Made by a program: the position numbers and the translations under genes. A stretch of DNA of 64,000 bases from the NCBI GenBank assembly GCA_031267675.1, contig JAIRYT010000051.1, forward strand, positions 1 to 64,000, written 5' to 3'. Below, one piece after another: positions 26,019 through 34,533 of this stretch. The DNA is from Treponema sp. Lineage in GTDB: Bacteria > Spirochaetota > Spirochaetia > Treponematales > Breznakiellaceae. The notes below the pieces were generated by a model that saw nothing but the letters and a program-made list of their open reading frames with translations, was not told where the DNA came from and made no database searches. How positions within the stretch are numbered: the first letter of the stretch is position 1; each line of letters begins with the position of its first letter.

Positions 26019-27022
26019 GTATGGGCGCTAAAACCATAAAACAGGATTTAAAAAATAACGCTATTGATTTTATCGCTAAATGGGGCGTGCTCCTGACCAT
26101 TGTTGCTCTGCTTGCCGCGTTTTCGGTTTCCATGCCCTTTTTTAGAACGCTTTCCAATATGATTACCATTATCCGGGCAGTCTGTATTGTCACCATTGTC
26201 GCCATAGGGATGACCTTTGCCCTTACCGTAAACGGCATTGACCTTTCGGTGGGATCGGCGGCGACCATGTCCAATACGGTCTGTATGACATTCTTTATCT
26301 GGTTTTCAATGGGAACCACCATTCCGGGAACCCTGCTGGCAATATTCCTTACCCTGATCATCTCGCTGGCTGTTGCGTCAATAAACGGGTTCCTTATCGT
26401 CAAGTTAAAAATATTCGACATGCTGGCAACGCTGGCAACCATGTTTATGTTCGAAGGGGTTGCCATGACCTATGCCGGCGGCGGAGCGATCAACGAACGT
26501 ATGGTAAAACCGGACGGAACCGCCGCCACCGGCACGGTACCGGTGTTTCTGCGTACAATGGGGCGGGAGCCCTGGATCATTATTATTATGCTGGTGCTGG
26601 TGCTGCTGGCGTTTCTTTTTCTTACCTATACAAAGCACGGTCGTTATATGTACGCGGTCGGCTCCAATATTGAGGCTGCCGGACTTTCCGGTATCAATGT
26701 ACAAAAATACCGCGTCGCAGCCTATGTTTTTAGCGCCGTACTTGCTTCCATTGGCGGCATACTCGTAGGCGCCCGCGTGGGGAACGCCCAGATCAACTCG
26801 GGCTCGCCCTACCTTATGGGAGCGGTGGCGGCGGCCCATATCGGCGTATCGGTCGCCGGCATAGGACGGCCCAACGCGTTTGGCACTTTGGCGGGGGCGT
26901 TTCTTATCGGCGTTCTGGAAAACGGTCTTATTATGGCCTCGGTGCCCTACTATACGGTTAATATTTTTAAGGGCCTTGTACTCGCAATCGCACTGGCCCT
27001 TAATTCGGTACGAAAAAAATAA
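26015..27022 (+). CDS. Sugar ABC transporter permease (RbsC/MglC type)
   Basis: 335 residues with 8-10 hydrophobic segments. VNGIDLSVGSAATMSNTVC is the family hallmark after the second helix; INGFLIVKLKIFDMLATLATMFMFEGVA and YAVGSNIEAAGLSGINVQKYR (the coupling EAA-like loop) follow. It forms the inner-membrane channel with the ATPase encoded just upstream and overlaps that gene by 4 bases. Confidence 0.94.
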   Translation: MSMGAKTIKQDLKNNAIDFIAKWGVLLTIVALLAAFSVSMPFFRTLSNMITIIRAVCIVTIVAIGMTFALTVNGIDLSVGSAATMSNTVCMTFFIWFSMGTTIPGTLLAIFLTLIISLAVASINGFLIVKLKIFDMLATLATMFMFEGVAMTYAGGGAINERMVKPDGTAATGTVPVFLRTMGREPWIIIIMLVLVLLAFLFLTYTKHGRYMYAVGSNIEAAGLSGINVQKYRVAAYVFSAVLASIGGILVGARVGNAQINSGSPYLMGAVAAAHIGVSVAGIGRPNAFGTLAGAFLIGVLENGLIMASVPYYTVNIFKGLVLAIALALNSVRKK

Positions 27023-27038
27023 TCCTAAGGAGGATCCA

Positions 27039-28259
27039 ATGTCTCGCTTTGACAAATACTTTTTAATGAAGGAAGGGGATGTTACCGAATATGTACATTT
27101 CCGTATTCCCCGTTATTTTAACGCCGGCGCGAAAACAAGCGTTAAAGAAATCGGAGACGGCAACCTAAACTATGTATTCCGCGTGGTGGACGATGAAAGC
27201 GGCAAATCGATCATTATCAAGCAGGCGGGGGAACAGCTTCGTATTTCGGCGGAAATGCACATCTCCACCGACCGCAACCGCATTGAGTCGGAAATACTGC
27301 TGCTCCAGGATAAATACGCGCCGGGCCTTGTTCCCAAAATTTTTGAATATGACACGACAATGTGCGCCTGCCTGATGGAAGATTTTTCCGATTACCAGCT
27401 TATGCGCTACGCCCTTATGGAACATAAAACATTTCCCCGCTTTGCCGGCGACATTACCACCTACATGGTAAACACCCTGCTTAACACCACCGACGCGGTA
27501 ATGGAACACAAGGCAAAAAAGGCGCTGGTAAAAAGTTTTATTAATCCCGAACTCTGCGAAATTACCGAGGACCTTGTTTATACCGAGCCGTACAATGACG
27601 CAAAAGGACGGAACATTGTTACGCCGGAAAACCTGGATTTTGTTAAAAAAGAATTATACGAAGACAAGGCCCTTCATCTGGAAGTCGCAAAATTAAAATT
27701 TGATTTTATGAACAACGCCCAGGCGCTGCTTCACGGGGATCTTCATACCGGCTCGATTTTTGTTAAACCCGACTCTACCAAAATTTTTGATCCCGAGTTT
27801 GCTTTTTACGGCCCCATGGGTTACGACATCGGGAACGTGGTCGCCAATCTTTTCTTTGCCTGGGATAACGGAGACGCCGCGGGGAACGGGGCCTTTTGCG
27901 ACTGGGCGCTTAAAACCGCCGCGGAAGTGGTGGATCTTTTTAAAAAAAAGTTCCTGGCGGAATACGCAAAAAAAGCGGGAGACATTATGGCGGCGACAGA
28001 AGGCTTTGCCGAATATTATCTGGACACGATTATTGCCGACACCGCCGCAGGATGCGGCACGGAACTGATACGCCGCACGGTAGGCATGGCCCAGGTAAAA
28101 GATGTTACCGCCATTGCCGACAGGGCAAAGCGCGTACGGGCGGAGCGGATCAATATACGCTGCGCCAAAGACCTTATTATGAACAGGGCCTCTTTTAAAA
28201 CAGGGGATGATTTTACCGCCGCCTTCCAGAGGGCGGTTAAGGAACGGAGCCATACATGA
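27039..28259 (+). CDS. mtnK: S-methyl-5-thioribose kinase (5-deoxyribose kinase candidate)
   Basis: 406 residues from ATG 27039, preceded by AAGGAGG; the longer in-frame extension overlaps the permease gene and is rejected. A protein-kinase-like (choline-kinase) fold with catalytic loop [13 protein letters not shown], metal-binding [16 protein letters not shown] and nucleotide region [15 protein letters not shown] matches MtnK over its full length. It phosphorylates C1 of methylthioribose; homologues in DHAP-shunt operons also use 5-deoxyribose. It overlaps mtnA by 4 bases. Confidence 0.93.
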   Translation: MSRFDKYFLMKEGDVTEYVHFRIPRYFNAGAKTSVKEIGDGNLNYVFRVVDDESGKSIIIKQAGEQLRISAEMHISTDRNRIESEILLLQDKYAPGLVPKIFEYDTTMCACLMEDFSDYQLMRYALMEHKTFPRFAGDITTYMVNTLLNTTDAVMEHKAKKALVKSFINPELCEITEDLVYTEPYNDAKGRNIVTPENLDFVKKELYEDKALHLEVAKLKFDFMNNAQALLHGDLHTGSIFVKPDSTKIFDPEFAFYGPMGYDIGNVVANLFFAWDNGDAAGNGAFCDWALKTAAEVVDLFKKKFLAEYAKKAGDIMAATEGFAEYYLDTIIADTAAGCGTELIRRTVGMAQVKDVTAIADRAKRVRAERINIRCAKDLIMNRASFKTGDDFTAAFQRAVKERSHT

Positions 28260-29338
28260 GCAAGAATATACTGTCGATTGATACGGTCGCGCTGGATGAA
28301 GAAAAAAGGGCGCTTAAAATAATCGATCAAACAAAACTTCCCGGCACGGTAGAAATTCTTTACCTGACAAAACAGGAAGAAATTTATGAGGCGATTTACC
28401 TGCTTCGCGTCCGGGGCGCGCCGGCCATCGGCGTCGCTGCGGCAATCGGGATTTATTTGGCCGCGCTGGAAATTACCGATACCGCCTATGATGATTTTTA
28501 CGCAAAGTTTAAAAAAGCAAAGGACTACCTTGACTCGTCGCGGCCCACGGCGGTTAATCTTTCCTGGGCCCTAAAACGCATGGAAAAAGTCGTGCTGGAT
28601 CACAGGGGCGCGGAAAGCGCCGTACTTAAAGAACTGCTCCATGACGAAGCGGTAAAAATCCGCGACGAGGACGTGTGGGTTTGTAAATCACTGGGCGAAT
28701 ACGGACTTTCCCTTATCAAGGACGGAGACGGAATCCTTACCCACTGTAACGCCGGGCAGCTTGCCACGGTAAAATACGGCACCGCCCTGGCCCCGGTACA
28801 TCTTGGCGGCGAAAGAGGCATGAAGTTTAAGGTCTTTTGCGATGAAACCCGTCCCCTGCTGCAGGGCGCGCGGCTTTCTTCATTCGAGATGGTCAGCGCA
28901 GGTATGGACACGACGGTAATCTGCGACAACATGGCAAGCCAGGTAATGAAAAACGGCTGGGTAAAAGCCTGCTTTGTGGGCTGCGACCGCGTGGCCGCCA
29001 ACGGAGACGCGGCCAATAAAATCGGCACATGCGGCGTGGCAATTTTGGCAAAACATTACGGCATTCCTTTTTATGTCTGCGCCCCTACCTCTACCATTGA
29101 TATGTCCGTCAAAGAGGGAAAGGACATCGTTATCGAAGAACGAAAGGGGGAAGAAGTTACCGAAATGTGGTACCGGGAACGAATGGCCCCCCAGGGAGTA
29201 AAGGTTTTTAATCCCGCCTTTGATGTTACCGATCACGATCTTATTGACGCGATAATTACCGAATACGGCATTGTCCGCGCTCCCTACACGGAAGGCTTGA
29301 TAAAAATTTTTGAAGAAAAAGCAAAACAAAACGGGTAG
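28256..29338 (+). CDS. mtnA: S-methyl-5-thioribose-1-phosphate isomerase
   Basis: 360 residues. [18 protein letters not shown], the active-site Cys in [18 protein letters not shown], and the catalytic Asp in [17 protein letters not shown] are the signature of MtnA (eIF2B-like fold). It isomerises the aldose-1-phosphate to methylthioribulose- or 5-deoxyribulose-1-phosphate. The later methionine-salvage genes (mtnB, mtnC, mtnD) are not in the window, but a class II aldolase is encoded at 18608, so a DHAP-shunt outcome is plausible. Confidence 0.95.
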   Translation: MSKNILSIDTVALDEEKRALKIIDQTKLPGTVEILYLTKQEEIYEAIYLLRVRGAPAIGVAAAIGIYLAALEITDTAYDDFYAKFKKAKDYLDSSRPTAVNLSWALKRMEKVVLDHRGAESAVLKELLHDEAVKIRDEDVWVCKSLGEYGLSLIKDGDGILTHCNAGQLATVKYGTALAPVHLGGERGMKFKVFCDETRPLLQGARLSSFEMVSAGMDTTVICDNMASQVMKNGWVKACFVGCDRVAANGDAANKIGTCGVAILAKHYGIPFYVCAPTSTIDMSVKEGKDIVIEERKGEEVTEMWYRERMAPQGVKVFNPAFDVTDHDLIDAIITEYGIVRAPYTEGLIKIFEEKAKQNG

Positions 29339-29388
29339 GAGTTTCTTCATAATTTACCTTGAAACACGGCTCCGGATACAGTATATTT

Positions 29389-29450
29389 TAGGAGCGACCT
29401 AAAGGTCGATCCTCGACAAGCTGCTGCGCAGCTTGCGAATTTATTCGCTG
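29389..29450 (+). repeat. Dispersed three-hairpin repeat, best-preserved copy
   Basis: Starts TAGGAGC, then three perfect stems: GACCTAAAGGTC (29396-29407), AAGCTGCTGCGCAGCTT (29418-29434) and GCGAATTTATTCGC (29435-29448). It lies between mtnA and the LRR gene and defines the family consensus. Confidence 0.85.
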
Positions 29451-29527
29451 GTGGAGCCCCCCGGTAAACCGGCAGGCTGTCAGGTATGCCGTTAGGCAGA
29501 CTATATTTTACACATGGCAGGAAAATC

Positions 29528-30217
29528 ATGAAAAAATCCGCCGTTTTTTTACTTTGTTTTTTGGCGCTTGCCGGAACAGTCTTTGCGGACAGCGCTCCTT
29601 CGGGGATGCAGTTTTCGCTCAACGCGGCCAATGACGGGGTGGTAATTACCAAATATAACGGAACCTCGCTTAAACTGCTTGTTCCCGGCGATATTGAAGG
29701 CTTTCCGGTTACCGAAATCGGCGCGAACGCGTTTGCCGGCGGCACGATAAACGAAATTACCCTTCCGCCGACGCTTAAAATTATCGGCGAGGGCGCTTTT
29801 TCCAAATCGCGGCTTACCAAAATCGCCATTCCCGAAGGCGTTACCCGCATCGAAAAATCGGCCTTTGAAGGCTGCTTTAACCTTACCGGCGTGGTTCTTC
29901 CCTCAAGCCTTACCAGCATTGGCGACAGCGCCTTTGCGTCCTCAAGTCTTGTCGCCGTTGTCCTGCCCGCCCATGTAAGCGAAATCGGCGCAAAAGCATT
30001 TGCCGGCTGTACACGGCTTGCCAGCGTTACCCTGGGCGCCTATATCGGCAGCATTGGCGTTGAAGCGTTTGCCCGGTGCGGCAGCCTAAAAACCCTTGCC
30101 ATCCCCGATGCGGTAAAACGCATCGCCTTTGGCGCCGACGCGTTTACCGGCTGCAAGGGCCTTATTTTGGCGACGCAGGCAAAACTTAAAACTTTGGGAT
30201 ACAGCGGCGGATTTTAG
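29528..30217 (+). CDS. Exported BspA-like leucine-rich-repeat protein
   Basis: 229 residues from ATG 29528, which is preceded by CAGGA. Signal peptide MKKSAVFLLCFLALAGTVFAD, then LRR_5 repeats (INEITLPPTLKIIGEGAF, LTKIAIPEGVTRIEKSAF, LTGVVLPSSLTSIGDSAF). Probably a periplasmic or surface binding solenoid; ligand unknown. Its last codons and stop (TAG 30215-30217) lie in the left copy of the 27-bp repeat that bounds the restriction-modification island, so the island did not truncate it. Confidence 0.85.
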   Translation: MKKSAVFLLCFLALAGTVFADSAPSGMQFSLNAANDGVVITKYNGTSLKLLVPGDIEGFPVTEIGANAFAGGTINEITLPPTLKIIGEGAFSKSRLTKIAIPEGVTRIEKSAFEGCFNLTGVVLPSSLTSIGDSAFASSSLVAVVLPAHVSEIGAKAFAGCTRLASVTLGAYIGSIGVEAFARCGSLKTLAIPDAVKRIAFGADAFTGCKGLILATQAKLKTLGYSGGF

Positions 30218-30231
30218 GAAGCGCCGGACGA
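30205..30231. repeat. Left 27-bp direct repeat of the restriction-modification island
   Basis: The 27 bases are identical to 34507-34533, while the flanking bases differ on both sides. The repeat contains the end of the LRR gene and, read on the other strand, the end of the V-ATPase subunit B gene. Confidence 0.9.
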
Positions 30232-30497
30232 ACGCGGTTCTTCATTGAGCGGGAAAAATAGAAACAGGCCTCTTGGGCTGTTTGGGCGCTTCTTTTTGGG
30301 AATCGTGTTTGCATATCCATGATATTACACAACCCGCCAATAATGGAAATGAAACAACACTCAGGCGATTGTACGCCAACGCATCATTTATTCTAAAATG
30401 AATTATTGACCAAACCGCCCGGGTTGTCCACTGGCGGCGAAGCGTAAACAGACCTGTTATGTGCAGTGTGGGCGTATACCATTATATTATTTTACAA

Positions 30498-30842
30498 TTA
30501 ACTGCCTATACGCACCCATTGTTCACCATTCCCCGAAAAAGTTTCATCGTCATCAACGGTATAAACATAGGTCTTTCCAGCCACAATTTGCCAATCTCCA
30601 CTGGCTTGGCTGTTAAAAGTGATAACAAGTCTACTTCCACTGATACTATACCGCCCAATTGCTAAAATAGAATTGGGCATACTGTTAGTAATACCCTGCA
30701 CAGTTCCGTTAGGAAAAAAACGTAAAATTAAATCGGTGCCAGGATAAGCAAACCTTCCGGTCTTGAGAGTTTGCGCATGTACAGTCGATACAAATACCAG
30801 CAGCAGCATTCCCAACAAAACGACATTTTTTTTGTGTTTCAT
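30498..30842 (-). CDS. Small exported protein, function unknown
   Basis: 114 residues; AAGGAG upstream. Signal peptide MKHKKNVVLLGMLLLVFVSTVHAQ. The mature part alternates short beta strands (GRFAYPGTDLILRFFPNGTVQGI, GRYSISGSRLVITFNS, KTYVYTVDDDETFSGNGEQW), suggesting a small lipocalin-like beta barrel. It is the last gene of the minus-strand side of the island. Confidence 0.7.
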   Translation of the reverse strand: MKHKKNVVLLGMLLLVFVSTVHAQTLKTGRFAYPGTDLILRFFPNGTVQGITNSMPNSILAIGRYSISGSRLVITFNSQASGDWQIVAGKTYVYTVDDDETFSGNGEQWVRIGS

Positions 30843-30871
30843 CTAAAAACTCCTTAAAACAAAAAAATCTT

Positions 30872-30896
30872 ACCACCGCCCAAGGCGGTGGTTTTT
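30872..30896. terminator. Hairpin between the two exported-protein genes
   Basis: ACCACCGCC (30872-30880) pairs with GGCGGTGGT (30884-30892). T-rich sequence follows on both strands (TTTTT on plus; ATTTTTTT a few bases later on minus), so it can end the upstream minus-strand transcript. Confidence 0.75.
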
Positions 30897-30917
30897 AGAG
30901 TTCAGTAAATAAAAAAG

Positions 30918-31553
30918 CTACTCCCTCCTTGGTTGGGAAACAGAAAGATTGCCACCTCTCATGCTTACTTCTGTGACCATATCTTCCCTTATTGCAACAT
31001 TACGACTCTCAATATAAATTGTATCAGTAACATCACCTGTTCTCATATCGAACCAGTTGCGAAATACTTCTACTTTAACATCATATATTCCAGTCGGAAG
31101 AGCAATTGAAGTCGATTTATCTGTTCCTAGACGAGAACTAGAGTAGGACTCATATGCAGAAGATGATGAAGGTTTTATAGAAATTCCATCTACCCACATC
31201 TTGGTCTGGTTAAGGTTTGTCGGCCATGGATGACTGTTGGTTATTTTTAAGTAACCAATAGTCTGCGGAGTAACCGCTTGTGATTGAGCGGGCTCATCTA
31301 TTCTTTCAGCATTAGCAAATTTAAATTCCCAGCCTGTTTGCTTTAATGCATCCCATTGTCTTGTAGCTTTATTTTCAGCTTCTGTAGAAGATGTTGCTAA
31401 AACATCAATTTTTTCCGTACGAATATTTCCATCCGTTTCTAAATATGTTATTGTGACAACATATTTATTCTCTTGGGCTCCATTGGACTGCGCAAAAGTA
31501 ATAACAGAAGCAAAGCTTAAAACCAAAACCAAACAGATTACGATTTTTTTCAT
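30918..31553 (-). CDS. Exported protein, function unknown
   Basis: 211 residues; AAGGAG before the ATG. Signal peptide MKKIVICLVLVLSFASVITFAQ. The N-terminal half contains KYVVTITYLETDGNIRTEKIDVLATSSTEAENKATRQW, like a small domain about converting a signal or peptide; the C-terminal half is beta-rich (TIGYLKITNSHPWPTNLNQTKMWVDGISI, GIYDVKVEVFRNWFD). No motif allows a function. AT-rich like the rest of the island. Confidence 0.7.
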   Translation of the reverse strand: MKKIVICLVLVLSFASVITFAQSNGAQENKYVVTITYLETDGNIRTEKIDVLATSSTEAENKATRQWDALKQTGWEFKFANAERIDEPAQSQAVTPQTIGYLKITNSHPWPTNLNQTKMWVDGISIKPSSSSAYESYSSSRLGTDKSTSIALPTGIYDVKVEVFRNWFDMRTGDVTDTIYIESRNVAIREDMVTEVSMRGGNLSVSQPRRE

Positions 31554-31809
31554 CTGTTTCTCCTTAATTAATTATTATGAAACACAATAGTTTCATAATT
31601 CAAAATGACGCAACGCATCATATTTATTAAAGACCGATACATTCATTTTGCCAAGTGCTTTTGATTTGTTTGAATCTGCCATAAGATACTCCATTTTTTG
31701 TAAAAGCTTCCTGCTGATACTAATATACAATTCATACAAACTACTTTTTTACATCCACAAAAGTGGCATAAGATATGGTATGTAAAGCCTGTACATGTGT
31801 CTTTCGCTG

Positions 31810-32004
31810 TCACGTCAAATTCCGGTTTTCATCTTCTACAGGCAAAACAACAGAAATTCCGGTAATTACGTCTTTGTTTTCCTGTTGAACCTTTAAAAGG
31901 GTTTTTGCCGTTTTTATGACGCTTACCCTGCCATCAAAGGACAGAAGCTTAAAACCCGTGCCAAAATCGAAGGACTCCCTGACCGTGCCTTTTATTTCCC
32001 TCAC
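31810..32004 (-). CDS. Small hypothetical protein
   Basis: 64 residues; GTG start with GGAAGG at good spacing. MREIKGTVRESFDFGTGFKLLSFDGRVSVIKTAKTLLKVQ reads as a small beta-sheet protein. It is divergent from the XRE regulator gene, and the 168 bases between them hold AATGATT/AATCATT half-sites that may be operators. Confidence 0.5.
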   Translation of the reverse strand: MREIKGTVRESFDFGTGFKLLSFDGRVSVIKTAKTLLKVQQENKDVITGISVVLPVEDENRNLT

Positions 32005-32172
32005 TTTTTCCTTCCCAGTTGATTGAATAGCGATAATACTAATGATTGTTTAGCATAATGTCAAGTTCTTTTTCCGTTTTTCCCCATATTTTTCCACTTT
32101 TTTCACGTTGTCAAAGGCAAATCATTGTTTTTCCGGGCTATTCTTCGTATGATATTGATATGGGATACGGTA

Positions 32173-32535
32173 ATGATTGCTAAACTGCAAAATAGGCTGG
32201 TTGCGGTCCGGGAGGCTTTGGGGCTCTCACAAAGGGAGTTTTGCAGGGGTATCTATGTGAGCCAATCCTATTATGCCCAAATTGAAGGGGAAACCCGCCC
32301 TATAAACGACCGGATTATCGCCTTGATATGCTCCCAATACGGCGTTTCGAAAGAGTTCCTAACAACCGGCTGGGGGGAACTATTTAGCGATTCACTGCCG
32401 GATATACAATTGAACAATCTTTTGGAAATTTACAGTGAACTTGACCCGCTTTTTAAATCCTATGTTGTAAAGCAAATAAGGGAGCTTTTAGAACTTCAGA
32501 ACAAAAACAAGGAACAGGGTCAATCGCCCGCCTAA
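32173..32535 (+). CDS. XRE-family regulator, probable controller of the R-M system
   Basis: About 120 residues from ATG 32173 (MIAKLQNRLVAVREALGLSQREFCRG); an upstream ATG in the same frame has weaker support. The helix-turn-helix is LGLSQREFCRGIYVSQSYYAQIEGETRPI, and YGVSKEFLTTGWGELF is typical of phage-repressor-like HTH_3 proteins. Placement directly upstream of the methyltransferase, and a dyad overlapping the methyltransferase promoter, suggest timing control of modification versus restriction. Confidence 0.82.
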   Translation: MIAKLQNRLVAVREALGLSQREFCRGIYVSQSYYAQIEGETRPINDRIIALICSQYGVSKEFLTTGWGELFSDSLPDIQLNNLLEIYSELDPLFKSYVVKQIRELLELQNKNKEQGQSPA

Positions 32536-32553
32536 CCTGCTTTGTGTATAAAA

Positions 32554-32601
32554 AAGTAGACAAATCAGCTGTTTACACTTTTTTACTATGTATGGTATAA
32601 T
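32554..32601 (+). promoter_or_regulatory. Promoter and dyad operator of the R-M genes
   Basis: -35 TTTACA (32572-32577), 18 bp, -10 TATAAT (32596-32601). An imperfect dyad AAGTAGACA...TGTTTACACTT spans 32554-32580 and covers the -35 box, a fitting site for the XRE regulator. Confidence 0.6.
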
Positions 32602-32630
32602 GCAATCTTACATCAGGAAGAGAGAAAAGT

Positions 32631-33503
32631 ATGCAACACTTAAAAATAAACCTTCCGGCTAAAATCAAATTATCGGAATCCCTTGTTTTGGAGGGAGATT
32701 CTCTCAATATACTCAGGATGCTTCCTTCCAATTCGGTACAATGCGTCATAACATCGCCTCCTTATTGGGGACTTCGGGATTATAATATTAAAGGCCAAAT
32801 AGGGTTGGAATCTTCTTTACAGGAATTTATCAATCACCTTGTGGGAATATTTAATGAATTAAAGCGGGTTTTGCGAGACGATGGTACATTATGGCTCAAT
32901 ATTGGCGATGGATACACAAGCGGCAACCGGGGCTATAGAGCGAGTGATAAAAAAAATCCCGCAAGGGCTATGAGTTTACGTCCAAATACCCCCGAGGGGT
33001 TAAAACCAAAAGATTTACAGGGTATTCCGTGGCGGTTGGCATTTGCGTTGCAGGATGACGGATGGTATTTGCGGAGTGACATTATTTGGAATAAGCCCAA
33101 TGCCCAGCCTGAAAGTGTAAAAGACAGGCCGACAAAATCCCATGAATATTTATTTATGCTTACAAAGGCAGAACAGTATTATTACAATTATGAAGCATCA
33201 AAAGAAATTGGCTTGAATGGAAATCACCGAAACCGGAGGACGGTTTGGAATATAAATACCCAATCTTTTTCTGACGCTCATTTTGCTACTTTTCCGACAA
33301 CGCTAGCTGAGCCATGTGTTTTTATTTCTTCAAAACCCGGTGATTTTGTTCTGGATCCTTTTTTTGGCTCCGGCACAGTCGGTGTTGTTTGCGCGAAAAA
33401 TGACAGGCATTATGTGGGAATTGAATTAAACCCGGAATATGTGGACATTGCCGCCAGAAGATTAGGACTTGCAGAAAACAATATTATGAAAGTTGCTGTA
33501 TGA
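32631..33503 (+). CDS. Type II DNA methyltransferase, beta class (probable N4-cytosine)
   Basis: 290 residues; GGAAGAG before the ATG. Motif IV TSPPYWGLRDY comes first (residues ~40-50) and motif I DPFFGSGTVG near the end, the order of the beta class. SPPY rather than DPPY favours N4-methylcytosine. The target recognition region lies between (residues ~100-210). The stop overlaps the endonuclease start by 4 bases, so methylase and nuclease are coupled. Confidence 0.92.
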   Translation: MQHLKINLPAKIKLSESLVLEGDSLNILRMLPSNSVQCVITSPPYWGLRDYNIKGQIGLESSLQEFINHLVGIFNELKRVLRDDGTLWLNIGDGYTSGNRGYRASDKKNPARAMSLRPNTPEGLKPKDLQGIPWRLAFALQDDGWYLRSDIIWNKPNAQPESVKDRPTKSHEYLFMLTKAEQYYYNYEASKEIGLNGNHRNRRTVWNINTQSFSDAHFATFPTTLAEPCVFISSKPGDFVLDPFFGSGTVGVVCAKNDRHYVGIELNPEYVDIAARRLGLAENNIMKVAV

Positions 33504-34480
33504 CGGCAAAAATAAGTATCCCGTCTCCTGAATTACAAATTGGTTTTTCACGTATATTGGTAAATATTCGGGAAACGTATTTACATGAGGCATTAAGCAA
33601 AACTATCGAAAAAATAACATTGTCTAACCTGGATAAAGAACTTTCGGAATATGTACCCGAGAAACAATTAAAATTATTGGCAAAACACGGCTTAAGAGGT
33701 GAACTGCTATTTCCGGTTCCCTGTTTATTGGAAACCAATCCTTATTTATTGGGCTATTATCGTTTATTATTGGGTTTTAGCCAAAAAGAATTTTATGGTT
33801 CCATTTTTGGCGTTTCATGTTTTAAAAATATGGAAACAAAGGGTATACTCAACAAACGATATAAAGACAGGTTGCCTGATCTGTGTAAAGCCTTGATAGA
33901 AAGTTCTGTTTCTTTAACGGAAGAATTATCATCAAAAAATTTAAACAGTAAATTTATTGATGATCTTACTCTCTTGACTATCGGGCCTCAATTAAGGGGC
34001 GGTGCCAATGTGGAAAAAGGCACTGCCGGGATTATAGATGTTTTTAATGTCATACACATGATTGTGGAAAAATCAATTAATGCCCCAGAATCCAGCAAAA
34101 GGAAAATTACTATTAAAAATGCGGCTGATAGAAAAGTTTTAATAGAATTCGCGTCAGACCCGGATATTGTAATACGGGAAGAAATCGGCGAAAACCATTA
34201 TAGAAATATTGTTGCAATTGAAGTAAAAGGCGGCAGAGACTTTTCAAATATACATAACCGCGTTGGAGAAGCAGAAAAAAGTCATCAAAAGGCGAAACAA
34301 AACGGTTATGTAGAATGCTGGACGGTTGTAAATGTAGATCGTATCGATATAGAAACAGCAAAAAAAGAATCCCCTACGACTAATAAATTTTATATAATAT
34401 CCCAACTGGTTTCAGAAAAGGGGAATGAATATCAGGATTTTAAAGAAAACATTATTTCATTGACTGGAATAAAAATATAA
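33500..34480 (+). CDS. Type II restriction endonuclease (XcyI-like)
   Basis: 326 residues. GELLFPVPCLLETNPYLLGYYRLLLGFSQKEFY resembles the XcyI family (CCCGGG cutters); I hold this family call with moderate confidence. A PD-(D/E)xK catalytic core is visible: Asp in SDPDIVIREE, then IVAIEVKGGRDF (E-x-K). It cuts unmethylated DNA at the site protected by the adjacent methyltransferase. Strongly AT-rich codon usage differs from the V-ATPase genes beside it. Confidence 0.8.
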   Translation: MTAKISIPSPELQIGFSRILVNIRETYLHEALSKTIEKITLSNLDKELSEYVPEKQLKLLAKHGLRGELLFPVPCLLETNPYLLGYYRLLLGFSQKEFYGSIFGVSCFKNMETKGILNKRYKDRLPDLCKALIESSVSLTEELSSKNLNSKFIDDLTLLTIGPQLRGGANVEKGTAGIIDVFNVIHMIVEKSINAPESSKRKITIKNAADRKVLIEFASDPDIVIREEIGENHYRNIVAIEVKGGRDFSNIHNRVGEAEKSHQKAKQNGYVECWTVVNVDRIDIETAKKESPTTNKFYIISQLVSEKGNEYQDFKENIISLTGIKI

Positions 34481-34506
34481 AACGGTGTCTTCGCATAACA
34501 GGACTC

Positions 34507-34533
34507 CGGCGGATTTTAGGAAGCGCCGGACGA
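34507..34533. repeat. Right 27-bp direct repeat of the island
   Basis: Identical to 30205-30231. It includes the stop and last codons of V-ATPase subunit B. Confidence 0.9.

Larger units (their letters stand above)
30205..34533. mobile_element. 4.3-kb AT-rich restriction-modification island
   Basis: Bounded by a perfect 27-bp direct repeat. Deleting 30232-34533 would rejoin the LRR gene and V-ATPase subunit B tail to tail with overlapping stop codons. Contents are two exported proteins, a 64-residue protein, an XRE regulator, a DNA methyltransferase and a restriction endonuclease. Base composition is clearly more AT-rich than both flanks. No integrase or transposase is inside, so the mechanism resembles the insertion with long target duplication described for restriction-modification genes. 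Confidence 0.75.

Noticed and set aside
26880-27038. Upstream extension of mtnK
   Set aside because: It overlaps the permease gene in another frame; ATG 27039 has a strong AAGGAGG.
30232-34506. Search for integrase, transposase or tRNA target explaining the island
   Set aside because: None found; the repeat is at protein-gene ends, not a tRNA, so a classical integrative element is not supported.
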